Shown one piece after another: positions 24,934 to 32,924 of a stretch of DNA of 64,000 nucleotides (positions within the stretch are counted from its first letter, which is position 1; the number at the start of each line of letters is the position of its first letter). The notes beneath the pieces were generated by a model. The model was not told the DNA's origin, ran no database searches, and worked only from the letters and a program-made list of their open reading frames with translations. The stretch comes from Taibaiella chishuiensis (GTDB lineage: Bacteria; Bacteroidota; Bacteroidia; Chitinophagales; Chitinophagaceae), in contig NZ_PYGD01000012.1 in the NCBI RefSeq assembly GCF_003014535.1, positions 1-64,000 on the forward strand, given 5' to 3'. The translations under genes were made by a program, and so were the position numbers.

Positions 24934-27564
24934 ATGAGAATCCAAAGGGCTACCCCTGTCAATGAACTGCTGGCGAAGGTGCTGTTTTTACTGTTGCCTA
25001 CTCTGCTGGTCTGTTATTTCCTGATCTGGAATGCCAACCAGTATTACGCCATATTAAGAAGCCAGGCGGTCCAGCAAACGGTATATGTGGCCGCAGGTAT
25101 GCTTGGTGCAGCCCTGTTCTATTCTTTCCGTTTCCGCTTCCTGCCTTCGTTCCTGCTCCTTGCCGGCATACTATATGCCGTGTACCGGGGCATCGATGCC
25201 TCGGCAGTAGGCGAGTTCGACACTTTTTTCCTGTCGATACAGTTCAAGGTTTTTTCCATCACTTTTATTGCCGGCTGGCTGTCCGGTTGGGGCTTCGTAA
25301 GGCTCCGGTTCTTCTCCGTATTTATTGCGGCGCTGTTCCTTACCTGCTGTATCTGGCTGGTATCGAAACAAAGCCAGGTATTCTTCGCCGAAAACGGGCA
25401 GGATGCGCTGCTCAACTTTGCAGCCGTGTTTGGTCCTATCGTGCTGTACGCGGTTTATATCATTTTTACTGCGGAGCTTATCCGTAACTACAAGGATAAG
25501 AGCCAGAAGTTCTGGTGGTTCCTCACCCGCAGGCTGTTGCTCTTTGCAGGTCTGGCCGTAGTCCTGCTGGGCGGCGTTATTTATTTTATGCGCAGCCAGA
25601 TCAAAGAGACGATTGCCGAGTTTGGCGGTGGTGGCCAGGAAGGCAAGATCAGCATGCTGAAGAAGAACAAGGATAATACCTTCGACCTGCAGCAGTATAC
25701 CCGCTTGCGGGGCAACCTGGGGCGCAGCAACGAATTGCTGTTTGCCGCGCATATCGAAAACTTCTTTCCCGATTCGGATGTGCCCAACCCCCTGTACCTT
25801 ACGGCATTTTATTATTCCAAATTCGATACCCTTACCGAAACTTTTGAACGCGATTCCCTGATCCCGGCCAACGACCTGTTTGAACCCGATCCCGGTAAGG
25901 TACCCCTGTTCTCTCCCCGTTACGACTCCTCGGTGCTGGCTTATGCTTTAAAGGAGCGGCTGCGCAAAACGGTAGAGATCGAAGTGTATAAAAAACAACT
26001 GTCGCCCGCAACCTATATCGCGCCCAGTACCGCATTCTTCGTACAGCCGATCACGATCGAGCGTGACTTCCAGCAGGAGTTCAAATCGGCTTACCGGGCT
26101 AAAAGTTATGTATCCGAACTGAACAGCGCCTACTTCGTGTATAATGCCGACGATCCGCAGATCCGCCTGTTCCAGGAACAGCGCTTCGAGGTTCTGCGTA
26201 AAGTAACCGGTTACGATGGCGTATCGCCGCAGCTGATGAAGTATTATACGTTCATGCCTGCCGATGCCAAGTTCAATCGCATACGCAGTCTTGCGGCAGA
26301 GGTTACGAAAGGCAAGACCACACCGGTGGATAAGATTATTGCTATCCGGGATTACTTCCTGTCTAAAGATGAAAACGGCGAACCTTTGTTCTCCTATACC
26401 GATAACCCCGGTGTGCCGGATATACCCGATGCTTCCAAGCTGCAATACTTCCTGTTCGAAAACCGTAAAGGCTATTGTGCTTACTATGCCGGCGCTACCT
26501 TATTCATGTTGCGTTCGCTGGGTATACCTTCACGTATTACGGTAGGGTTTATGACCGTGGAGCGTAGTAATAAAAATAAAGGCTGGTACTGGTATTATGC
26601 CGACCAGGCGCATGCCTGGGTACAGGTTTACTTCCCGGGTTACGGCTGGCTCGACTTCGATACCACAGTGGGCAACGACGATGCGCGCGAAAGTCCCAAA
26701 CCGGATGGTACACCGCCTATGCAGCCGCCCAAGGCCTTCCTGGCAGGCGATGGCCTGGTATCCAGTGTAGATACGGTTAAAAAAATAGTAGGCTTGCGTA
26801 TGTCGCGCATGGTGTACCACGACAAGGAATACAAACTGCCCGAAACTAAGGAGCTGAAACTGGATGTGAGCGTTGCCGCTATCCGTAAAGACAGTATGGA
26901 TATACCGCTAAGCCAGCTGCACGTGGGCGATAGCGCTACCGCAGTGTCTTATGCCGAGGTATTTAAAAACCTGAAACCCTCCGCCGGGGAACAGGCAATG
27001 AGCCTGGTGGACCGCTTCCCCGATCCCGCGCCCATAGACGAGGTGTATGTAAAAGCGGTGTATAAAGATAAAAAAGAACAGGATGCCCTGCAGCAGGAAG
27101 AAAACAAGGGCACCAACTGGAAAGCCGTTTTATGGACCGCTGCGATCAGTATCGCGGTAATCCTGTTGTTGCTGCTGTTATTGCCACGCCTGATCTATAC
27201 CTATTACCGGCTGCGGTATGCGGCAGCTAAGGCTACCGGCGCCAGGGCTTACTGGGCCTATCGTACGGCGGGCTTCTACCTGCACCAGCTGGGTTATGTA
27301 AAGGGCAGCCAGACGGCTTTGCAACATGCGCAGCAGGTAGACCAGGCGCTGCACACCCGTTTTACCGCCTTTATGATCCCTTATCTTAAACTGAAGTATG
27401 CCGGTCAGGCACTCGATGCTTCAGAAGAGCAGGCTTTGTTACAAGCGCTGTCGCCGTTGTTGCGGCAGGTAAGGCAACAGGTGCCTTTCGGTAAGCGCTT
27501 CGCCCGCTTCTTCCAGGTATTCCGGGCTATCGCCTTCTTCGGCGTAGGCGAGGACGAGGCCTGA
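24934..27564 (+). CDS. Transglutaminase-like membrane protein (TgpA type)
   Basis: The 876-residue protein has about six membrane helices in the first 230 residues, a long periplasmic region, and a transglutaminase-like core at about 440-590. Catalytic Cys515 is in NRKGYCAYYAGATLFMLRSL, His560 in QAHAWVQVYF and the Asp in WLDFDTT (about 576). Another membrane helix lies at about 731-751, followed by a cytoplasmic tail. This is the TgpA/DUF3488 layout; such enzymes probably cleave or cross-link peptide bonds outside the inner membrane. Its usual MoxR-ATPase and DUF58 companions are not adjacent. Confidence 0.88.
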   Translation: MRIQRATPVNELLAKVLFLLLPTLLVCYFLIWNANQYYAILRSQAVQQTVYVAAGMLGAALFYSFRFRFLPSFLLLAGILYAVYRGIDASAVGEFDTFFLSIQFKVFSITFIAGWLSGWGFVRLRFFSVFIAALFLTCCIWLVSKQSQVFFAENGQDALLNFAAVFGPIVLYAVYIIFTAELIRNYKDKSQKFWWFLTRRLLLFAGLAVVLLGGVIYFMRSQIKETIAEFGGGGQEGKISMLKKNKDNTFDLQQYTRLRGNLGRSNELLFAAHIENFFPDSDVPNPLYLTAFYYSKFDTLTETFERDSLIPANDLFEPDPGKVPLFSPRYDSSVLAYALKERLRKTVEIEVYKKQLSPATYIAPSTAFFVQPITIERDFQQEFKSAYRAKSYVSELNSAYFVYNADDPQIRLFQEQRFEVLRKVTGYDGVSPQLMKYYTFMPADAKFNRIRSLAAEVTKGKTTPVDKIIAIRDYFLSKDENGEPLFSYTDNPGVPDIPDASKLQYFLFENRKGYCAYYAGATLFMLRSLGIPSRITVGFMTVERSNKNKGWYWYYADQAHAWVQVYFPGYGWLDFDTTVGNDDARESPKPDGTPPMQPPKAFLAGDGLVSSVDTVKKIVGLRMSRMVYHDKEYKLPETKELKLDVSVAAIRKDSMDIPLSQLHVGDSATAVSYAEVFKNLKPSAGEQAMSLVDRFPDPAPIDEVYVKAVYKDKKEQDALQQEENKGTNWKAVLWTAAISIAVILLLLLLLPRLIYTYYRLRYAAAKATGARAYWAYRTAGFYLHQLGYVKGSQTALQHAQQVDQALHTRFTAFMIPYLKLKYAGQALDASEEQALLQALSPLLRQVRQQVPFGKRFARFFQVFRAIAFFGVGEDEA

Positions 27565-27584
27565 TCAAAGTATAAATAAAAAGA

Positions 27585-27610
27585 AACGGCAGGGAGCGAT
27601 CCCTGCCGTT
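27585..27610. terminator. Hairpin between convergent genes
   Basis: AACGGCAGGGA (27585-27595) pairs with TCCCTGCCGTT (27600-27610) over a GCGA loop. The downstream T-run is weak on the plus strand, while the minus-strand side reads into TTTCTTTTTATTT, so it probably serves mainly the minus-strand peptide genes. Confidence 0.7.
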
Positions 27611-27644
27611 CTGTTGACTGCTTAATGGTTTGTAGATTTTTTTG

Positions 27645-27878
27645 CTACAGCGTATAAGATTTGCCATCCCGGCCCGGGTGTGTATCCGGGCTGCCGGCGC
27701 AGGTTTCAGCCTGTGTAATTGTCGGTACCGTTGCCGTATCGCGGATATAACCGCAGTAGGCATTGCGTTTGGAATAGTATAGCGGTTCCTACCCACCCTG
27801 CACTCCGGCCCTATGAGGATCATTAAGCCATGCAATGGTTGTCCTGTATAACTTCAGGGACTGCTGCTTTTTCTTCAT
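27645..27878 (-). pseudogene. Second lanthipeptide-like precursor, stopped after Gly-Gly
   Basis: Reading from the ATG at 27876-27878 gives a 29-residue leader with KLYRTTIAWLNDPHRAGVQ ending in Gly-Gly. It aligns closely with KLQLTRKTIAQLNDNAMMDI-QGG of the gene 38 bases upstream. The next codon is TAG (27789-27791). The same frame then stays open for 47 codons and looks like a core: two Cys (NAYCGY, AETCAG) and many Thr/Ser, ending at TAG 27645-27647. The frame is intact on both sides, so a single nonsense change is the simplest reading. A leader-only peptide or read-through cannot be excluded. Confidence 0.75.
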
Positions 27879-27916
27879 GCTTTGATCCTGGGGCCTGGCC
27901 GGGAAGGCCTGCGCTT

Positions 27917-28183
27917 TTAGTGTTGCTGGATGCTACCACCGGGATTGATCACACTGGTGCCGCTGGTATCGGTAGGGCAGCCTGCGTACGACACAGTTGT
28001 GGTAGTTAAGATAGTGCGGGTTGTCGTAACAGGGATTACCCTGCATACAATGGGGTTGGTTTGAACATTGATGCAATTGGGCAATGTAGCACCGCCCTGG
28101 ATGTCCATCATGGCATTGTCGTTCAGTTGCGCAATGGTTTTGCGGGTGAGTTGCAGTTTGGCATTCAGATTTTTCTTTTTCAT
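27917..28183 (-). CDS. Lanthipeptide-like (class I, Bacteroidota type) precursor peptide
   Basis: The 88-residue peptide starts MKKKNLNAKLQLTRKTIAQL and its leader ends IQGG at residues 28-31. This is the Bacteroidota class I lanthipeptide leader pattern. The core is very Thr-rich (about a dozen Thr, with a run TTTRTILTTTTV) and has three Cys (37, 47, 69), suited to thioether rings. The ATG two codons further up (28189) is an alternative start. It is first in a two-gene unit with the broken precursor at 27645-27878. No modification or export genes are in the window. Confidence 0.72.
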   Translation of the reverse strand: MKKKNLNAKLQLTRKTIAQLNDNAMMDIQGGATLPNCINVQTNPIVCRVIPVTTTRTILTTTTVSYAGCPTDTSGTSVINPGGSIQQH

Positions 28184-28286
28184 GATCATTGAATTTATAG
28201 TTAAAAAATAAAGGGAAGGGTTTTTGTAACCGGGATCGGGCAGGTCAGGCCGGGTTTCCGGGTACGGTTATTTTATTTTCATGTTG

Positions 28287-28294
28287 CAAAGCTA
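28287..28294 (-). promoter_or_regulatory. -7 box TAGCTTTG of the precursor operon
   Basis: On the minus strand TAGCTTTG matches TAnnTTTG about 100 bases before the ATG. Just upstream of it a GGCGG/CCGCC inverted repeat (28296-28315) is seen. The rest of the 28190-28450 gap shows no gene. Confidence 0.45.
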
Positions 28295-28438
28295 GGGCGG
28301 TATACAGATGCCGCCAATACGTTTTAATACTGATTTTTGATAATCATAGGGTTGAAAACACATGGAAAAAGGATAGCATTTATCTATAAAAAATTAGAAC
28401 GCAATTGTTTAAATTTAGGGATCGCGTAAACGGATTGT

Positions 28439-28446
28439 TATCTTTG
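28439..28446 (+). promoter_or_regulatory. -7 box TATCTTTG abutting the pcm start
   Basis: TATCTTTG is followed by CAGG and the ATG at 28451, the same arrangement as at 15765-15779. Confidence 0.55.
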
Positions 28447-28450
28447 CAGG

Positions 28451-29122
28451 ATGTTACACAGACAGGAAAAAACAGACAGTTACATGCACAAAGGGCTGCG
28501 CCGCAAGCTCATGGACGAACTACGCGAAAAAGGAATTACCGATGAAAGGGTACTTGATGCCATGATAAAAATTCCGAGACACTTTTTTTTAGATCCCGCT
28601 TTTGAACGGATAGCCTACGAAGACCGGGCTTTCCCGATCGTAGCCGGTCAAACCATTTCCCAGCCTTATACCGTAGCCTACCAGACACAGTTCCTGGAGC
28701 TGCGTAAGTTTGATAAGGTACTGGAGATCGGTACCGGAAGCGCTTACCAGGCCTGTGTTCTGGCCGAAATGGGCGCCATGGTATATACGATCGAGCGGCA
28801 GCGCCAGCTGTTTGAACACAACAACAACTTTTTTTACCTGAAGAATTACCCCAGCCTGAAACGCTTCTATGGCGATGGTTTCGAAGGCTTACCTTCCTTT
28901 GCTCCTTTCGATAAAGTAATAATAACAGCAGCGGCGCCCTTCGTACCGCCCAAGCTGGTAGCGCAAATGAAAACCGGCGCTATCATGATCATACCGGTAG
29001 ATAATGAAGACGGCAGTATGCAGCAGATGCGCCGTATCGTAAAGACAGCCGATGGTTATACCGAGGAAATGCTGGATAACTTCAGCTTTGTACCGATGCT
29101 TGGCGGTAAAGAAAACCGGTAG
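28451..29122 (+). CDS. pcm: Protein-L-isoaspartate O-methyltransferase
   Basis: The 223-residue SAM-dependent enzyme has the PIMT motifs: GITDERVLDAMIKIPRH, the substrate-site loop AGQTISQPYTVAYQ, SAM motif VLEIGTGSAYQACVLAEM and FDKVIITAAAPFVPPKLV. It methylates isoaspartyl residues to start their repair. Homologues usually begin near Met12 (MHKGLRRKL at 28484), but the promoter position allows a leaderless start at 28451. It diverges from the precursor-peptide operon; PIMT relatives modify some ribosomal peptides elsewhere, but this copy looks like the housekeeping type. Confidence 0.93.
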   Translation: MLHRQEKTDSYMHKGLRRKLMDELREKGITDERVLDAMIKIPRHFFLDPAFERIAYEDRAFPIVAGQTISQPYTVAYQTQFLELRKFDKVLEIGTGSAYQACVLAEMGAMVYTIERQRQLFEHNNNFFYLKNYPSLKRFYGDGFEGLPSFAPFDKVIITAAAPFVPPKLVAQMKTGAIMIIPVDNEDGSMQQMRRIVKTADGYTEEMLDNFSFVPMLGGKENR

Positions 29123-29147
29123 CGCCTATCCGTACGGGGTTATTGCA

Positions 29148-29180
29148 GCCCGGGGCCGTCCAGCCCCGGGCGCTCTTTTT
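29148..29180 (+). terminator. Terminator after pcm
   Basis: GCCCGGGG (29148-29155) pairs with CCCCGGGC (29164-29171), followed by GCTCTTTTT. Confidence 0.85.
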
Positions 29181-29218
29181 GGCGGTAATGGTATATATTG
29201 CAGTTTATTCGGTTTTAC

Positions 29219-29866
29219 ATGATGCAATTGGAGCTCGATCATATCATACCGGAGCCGCTTAAAGGCCGTGTAGGCCAGCAGGACTCCGAAGTCTGGAATT
29301 GCCGGCAGACCATAACGCCGGGCGAAACGGTTTTTTTACGGGCGCCTTCAGGAAAAGGCAAGTCCACGTTTATGCATATTCTTTACGGCCTGCGCGGCGA
29401 CTATGAAGGCAAGGCCTTCTGGGATGGCAAGGAGATCGGTAAACTGGGCGACAGCCAATGGGCAGCCCTGCGCAGCCGCGAGCTGAGTATCGTATTCCAG
29501 GATCTGCGCCTGTTTGGCGATCTGAGTGTAGCCGAGAACCTCGAGATCAAACAATCGCTTACCCATACCGTTACTATGGACCAGGCCCGGGCCTGGCTGC
29601 AACTGCTGGGCCTCGAAGGCAAATGGGAGCAAAAGGCGGAAACCCTTTCCTACGGCGAGCGGCAACGCGTGGCTATTGTACGTTGCCTGTTGCAGCCCTT
29701 TCAGTGGCTGCTGCTCGACGAACCCTTCAGCCACCTGGATGATGAAAATGCTGGCAGGGCTGCAAAGCTTATCTGGCAACAGGTACAGGTCAACAAAGCC
29801 GGTATGCTGGTAGTCGATCTCGAACATAACGATTGGTTTCCTTATACGCGGAAGATGTTATTATGA
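29219..29866 (+). CDS. ABC ATPase, LolD-like
   Basis: A 215-residue ATPase with Walker A RAPSGKGKST, Q-loop VFQDLRLFGDLSV, signature LSYGERQRVAIVRCL, Walker B WLLLDEPFSHLDDE and a shortened end (VVDLEHNDWF). Proteins of this size and type (LolD/MacB/FtsE) pair with FtsX-like permeases. No permease is adjacent. ATG-ATG at 29219-29224 is the first plausible start; the frame above it begins only with TTG. The terminal His-switch region is compact. Confidence 0.85.
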   Translation: MMQLELDHIIPEPLKGRVGQQDSEVWNCRQTITPGETVFLRAPSGKGKSTFMHILYGLRGDYEGKAFWDGKEIGKLGDSQWAALRSRELSIVFQDLRLFGDLSVAENLEIKQSLTHTVTMDQARAWLQLLGLEGKWEQKAETLSYGERQRVAIVRCLLQPFQWLLLDEPFSHLDDENAGRAAKLIWQQVQVNKAGMLVVDLEHNDWFPYTRKMLL

Positions 29867-29894
29867 TATTTGCCGTGTTCCGGAAGCGGGATAT

Positions 29895-29923
29895 AAGTCA
29901 CCTTCGGGTGACTTTTGTTTTTG
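29895..29923 (+). terminator. Terminator with UUCG loop
   Basis: AAGTCACC-TTCG-GGTGACTT (29895-29914) followed by TTGTTTTTG, after the LolD-like gene. Confidence 0.85.
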
Positions 29924-30013
29924 AGGGGGATACTAAAAAATACCCCTGGCCGTTGGCATTTATCCGGCATAATAAAAAAAACAGGGCCACGTTTTGATAT
30001 AAATCCTTATGAT

Positions 30014-30715
30014 ATGAAACACTTGTCAGCCTTACTGCTTACCGGGTTGGCCCTTTCCCCGGCTTATGCGCAAAATGGTTTTTATACCAGCGGTTCTGTC
30101 GGCGCGGGGCTTAGCAATTTCGGCAACCCGGTCTATATTGCTTCTACCGCTTACGAAATGACCCCGGATAGAAGCCCGGTGCTCTCCGGTAATTTCCAGT
30201 TAGGGTTGGGATACCAATACAAGCATTGGCGTTTCCAAACCGGTCTGCAGTACATCAGGAGCGGGTTCCGGGTGCATGGGGTAAATTTTGGTTCCGACTC
30301 TTACTTCGGTCCGTCAACGATACGGGGAGAGGGATCGTATAAGCTTACCTTTAATCAACTGGCTATTCCCTTACAGGCCGGTTATGCAATACCCTTAAGT
30401 AAAAGACTCACACTGGTGCCTTATGCCGGCCTGCTGCTTGCCTATACTGTTTCCGGTAATGCGGAACACCAGGTGGGGAAAGAGGTCCAGAGTACGGGTA
30501 TTTCCGACGCGGGGTTAAAGGACTATGGCCGGTTTTCGCTTTGGGGTACAGCCGGTATGCAACTGGAATATAAACTGAACAACAGGTTGTCGCTTTATGG
30601 CGGTCCCGCGGTCAACTACCGGCTGCGTACTACCGGCTATGGCAATGAGCCGGGCACTTATAACCTGAACTTTAACCTCGGCCTGAAAATCGAACTGGGT
30701 AAGGGCGGTAAGTAA
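30014..30715 (+). CDS. Outer-membrane beta-barrel protein
   Basis: The start at 30014 gives a clear signal peptide (MKHLSALLLTGLALSPAYAQ). The 30-odd codons open above it cross the previous terminator region. The mature 213 residues alternate in beta-strands with GLGYQYKHWRFQTGLQYI, LAIPLQAGYAIP and LSLYGGPAVNYR, as in porin-family (PF13568-like) small barrels of Bacteroidota. It ends LGLKIELGKGGK; this last part is duplicated just downstream. Ligand unknown. Confidence 0.8.
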   Translation: MKHLSALLLTGLALSPAYAQNGFYTSGSVGAGLSNFGNPVYIASTAYEMTPDRSPVLSGNFQLGLGYQYKHWRFQTGLQYIRSGFRVHGVNFGSDSYFGPSTIRGEGSYKLTFNQLAIPLQAGYAIPLSKRLTLVPYAGLLLAYTVSGNAEHQVGKEVQSTGISDAGLKDYGRFSLWGTAGMQLEYKLNNRLSLYGGPAVNYRLRTTGYGNEPGTYNLNFNLGLKIELGKGGK

Positions 30716-30945
30716 TACAGGATAAAGGTCAGGGGATGTGCAGAGAACGGCCCGGCTTTGGTTGCTCCCCGCAGCGTCCCTTTGCAGGAGACGCTGCGGG
30801 GACAACGATCCCGGTCTGAAAATCGAACTGGGTAAGGGCGGTAAGTAACGGGAGTTAGAGGTCCGGAGGATGTGTAGAGAACGGCCGGGCTTTGCCTGTT
30901 CCTCTAAAGCGTTCCTTTGCAGGAAGTAAAGAAAATACCGGTCAA
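30680..30945. repeat. 133-bp tandem duplication of the gene's 3' end
   Basis: The last 36 bases of the barrel gene with its stop codon (30680-30715) recur at 30813-30848 with one or two changes, at an offset of 133. The similarity continues downstream (GAGAACGG, CCGGGCTTTG or CCCGGCTTTG, CCTTTGCAGGA), so unit 1 is about 30680-30812 and unit 2 about 30813-30945. Unit 1 contains a perfect 12-bp hairpin (30767-30778 with 30790-30801) which unit 2 has lost. The 322-base gap 30716-31037 contains nothing else apart from the terminator at 30993. Confidence 0.9.
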
Positions 30946-30992
30946 ACAGCATTATAATTCCCCGGGGCATTTCCCCCGGTAGCTGTTATACA

Positions 30993-31023
30993 AAAGCGGC
31001 TGCATCAGCGATGCAGCCGCTTT
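30993..31023 (-). terminator. Terminator of the LytTR operon
   Basis: A perfect 14-bp stem (30993-31006 with 31010-31023) and a 3-base loop lie 15 bases after the response-regulator stop; T-rich on the minus strand. Confidence 0.85.
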
Positions 31024-31037
31024 AAATTTTTTGGTCC

Positions 31038-31763
31038 TTATATACCCAATACCTGTTTTAGCTTGGTATAACCGTTGCGGCTTACCGGCAGTTTTGCATT
31101 GTTGCGCAGGATCACGCAGTATTGCTCTTTTTCGTACAACTCGACCTTATGAATATGCTGCACATTAACGATATACGAACGGTGTATGCGCACAAACTGG
31201 TGGGCCGGCAGCTGTGCCTCGAAATGCGCCATACGCTGGTGTTTCAGGTAATACTTATCGGATGTGGTTACCTTTACATAATCGTCGGCCGCTTCTATAT
31301 ACAATACATCGGGCAGGGGAATGATCTTGATATGACCGGCATCCTTTACCACGATCCGCTGCGACTGTTCCGGTAATTGCAGGATCTTGCCCTCGGCATG
31401 TGTTTCGGGTTGCCGCACCTGGCCACGCACCTTTTCCAGCGCCTTTTTCAGGCGATCGGGGTTGATCGGTTTGAGCAGGTAGTCCAGGGCATTTACTTCA
31501 AAGGCTTTAAGTGCATACTCATCATACGCGGTCGTGAAAATGACGCTGGGCGGGTTTTCCAGCAGCTCCAGCAATTCGAAACCGGTAATCTTGGGCATTT
31601 GTATATCGAGGAAGATCAGGTCGGGCTGATGTTCCTGTATGGCTTTCAGGCCTTCGAACCCGTCGTTGCAGGAGGCTACGATCTCGATATCTTTTTCCTC
31701 TTCCAGCAATTCGGCAAGCATGGACCGGGCCAGGGGTTCATCATCGATCAGGATGGTCTTCAT
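31038..31763 (-). CDS. LytTR-family response regulator
   Basis: The product has an N-terminal receiver (MKTILIDDEPLARSML; phospho-acceptor Asp53 in FLDIQMP) and a C-terminal LytTR DNA-binding domain (about 140-240; VNVQHIHKVELYEKEQYCVIL, LPVSRNGYTKLKQ). An ATG two codons upstream is an alternative start. The histidine kinase gene ends 13 bases upstream, and the LiaF-like gene precedes that, so this is a three-gene signalling operon. It probably binds direct repeats in target promoters. Confidence 0.94.
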   Translation of the reverse strand: MKTILIDDEPLARSMLAELLEEEKDIEIVASCNDGFEGLKAIQEHQPDLIFLDIQMPKITGFELLELLENPPSVIFTTAYDEYALKAFEVNALDYLLKPINPDRLKKALEKVRGQVRQPETHAEGKILQLPEQSQRIVVKDAGHIKIIPLPDVLYIEAADDYVKVTTSDKYYLKHQRMAHFEAQLPAHQFVRIHRSYIVNVQHIHKVELYEKEQYCVILRNNAKLPVSRNGYTKLKQVLGI

Positions 31764-31776
31764 AAGCATTCAATTT

Positions 31777-32883
31777 TTAATCAGCCGGTTCCGTACCGGT
31801 CTTTTCAAGGTGTAAGGGTATTTTGAGTATTGCGGTAAAATGATGACTGGCATCTGCACCGGCCTCCGCTGCCAAGGCTTCGGGTGCTTTTTCCATGCGA
31901 ACGCTTAACAGGTCGTTGCGGGCAAACAAGAGGTACAGCCTGCGGCGTACCGATTCCAGTCCGAAACCCGTCCCCTTGGTCGTTACCGCATCCGGGTCGT
32001 AAGGGTTGATGATGCTGAACACCAGCTGCTGGTCTTCCACCCGGGCTTTGATCAGGATCTTTACCGGGCCGGTGGTGCCGTACAGCCCATACTTGATCGC
32101 ATTCTCCACCAGGGGCTGGAACAGGAAGGGCGGTGTACGGATATCCATACAACCTACGTCGATGTCTTCGGCTATGGTAAGCCGGTGGCCAAACCGCACC
32201 TGTTCGATACTGAGGTAAATATGCAGATCATCCATTTCCTCGCGGAAAGTGATCAGTTCGTTATCTTCTTTTTTAAGGGTATGCCGCAAAAACTCGGACA
32301 ACTGCTGGACCATGGTACGCGCATGTTTCGGCTCCTTACCGATCAATGCGTTGATCGAGTTCAGGCTGTTGAACAGGAAATGCGGGTGCAACTGCTGGCG
32401 CAGCTTGAACAGCTCGGCTTCCTTACGCAACTGGATACTGTTTTGTTCCTGTTCGGATATAAACTCCTGCTTGGTAAGCCGCCCCAGGAAATAGTTGATG
32501 ATATTGTAATCGCAAAGCAGGATCCAGCCGATCAGTCCGCGGATATAGATCGTTTCGGTCCAGAACTCCTGGTAGCGTACATTATCGGGGTATAAGGTGT
32601 GTAATGTCCACTGGCAGATCAGGATCCAGGCTGCGGCAAAAATCATACTCTGTACGCCGATCACACCCAGGCGGGCTACCGGCGGCAGGTAATAATTAAA
32701 GCCGTATTCGAGAAAGATAAAGATGCCGTACAACAGGGCGTTACTGCCCAAAGCGTCTACGAGCGCTATTTCCAGGGAGAAGTCCTTGCGGGTCCATAAC
32801 CAGTAAAACTGTCCGATACTGATCAGCAGCAGCAATATTGCGGAGCTTACCTTGATATTGGCAGTCTTAAAGGGTTGCGACAT
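31777..32883 (-). CDS. LytS-type sensor histidine kinase
   Basis: Four membrane helices (about residues 13-31, 45-62, 70-92 and 112-133) are followed by a short coiled coil and the His_kinase domain (PF06580 type) with His168 in QQLHPHFLFNSLNS. The ATPase part has FLFQPLVENAIKYGL (N-box) and GTGFGLESVRRRL (G-box). No extracytoplasmic sensor domain is seen, so it likely senses membrane state or its neighbour. It sits between the LiaF-like and response-regulator genes. Confidence 0.93.
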   Translation of the reverse strand: MSQPFKTANIKVSSAILLLLISIGQFYWLWTRKDFSLEIALVDALGSNALLYGIFIFLEYGFNYYLPPVARLGVIGVQSMIFAAAWILICQWTLHTLYPDNVRYQEFWTETIYIRGLIGWILLCDYNIINYFLGRLTKQEFISEQEQNSIQLRKEAELFKLRQQLHPHFLFNSLNSINALIGKEPKHARTMVQQLSEFLRHTLKKEDNELITFREEMDDLHIYLSIEQVRFGHRLTIAEDIDVGCMDIRTPPFLFQPLVENAIKYGLYGTTGPVKILIKARVEDQQLVFSIINPYDPDAVTTKGTGFGLESVRRRLYLLFARNDLLSVRMEKAPEALAAEAGADASHHFTAILKIPLHLEKTGTEPAD

Positions 32884-32924
32884 AAGCTACAGGTTTTACA
32901 GGAGTTGCCGGGGCAGGCCACCGG

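Noticed and set aside
27527-27835. 102-codon minus-strand frame overlapping the transglutaminase-like gene's end
   Set aside because: It runs through the broken precursor in another frame and ends in Arg-rich antisense of the upstream gene.
28190-28450. tRNA or small RNA gene in the gap between the precursor and pcm
   Set aside because: No cloverleaf or CCA-like pattern; only a GGCGG/CCGCC repeat and promoter boxes are visible.
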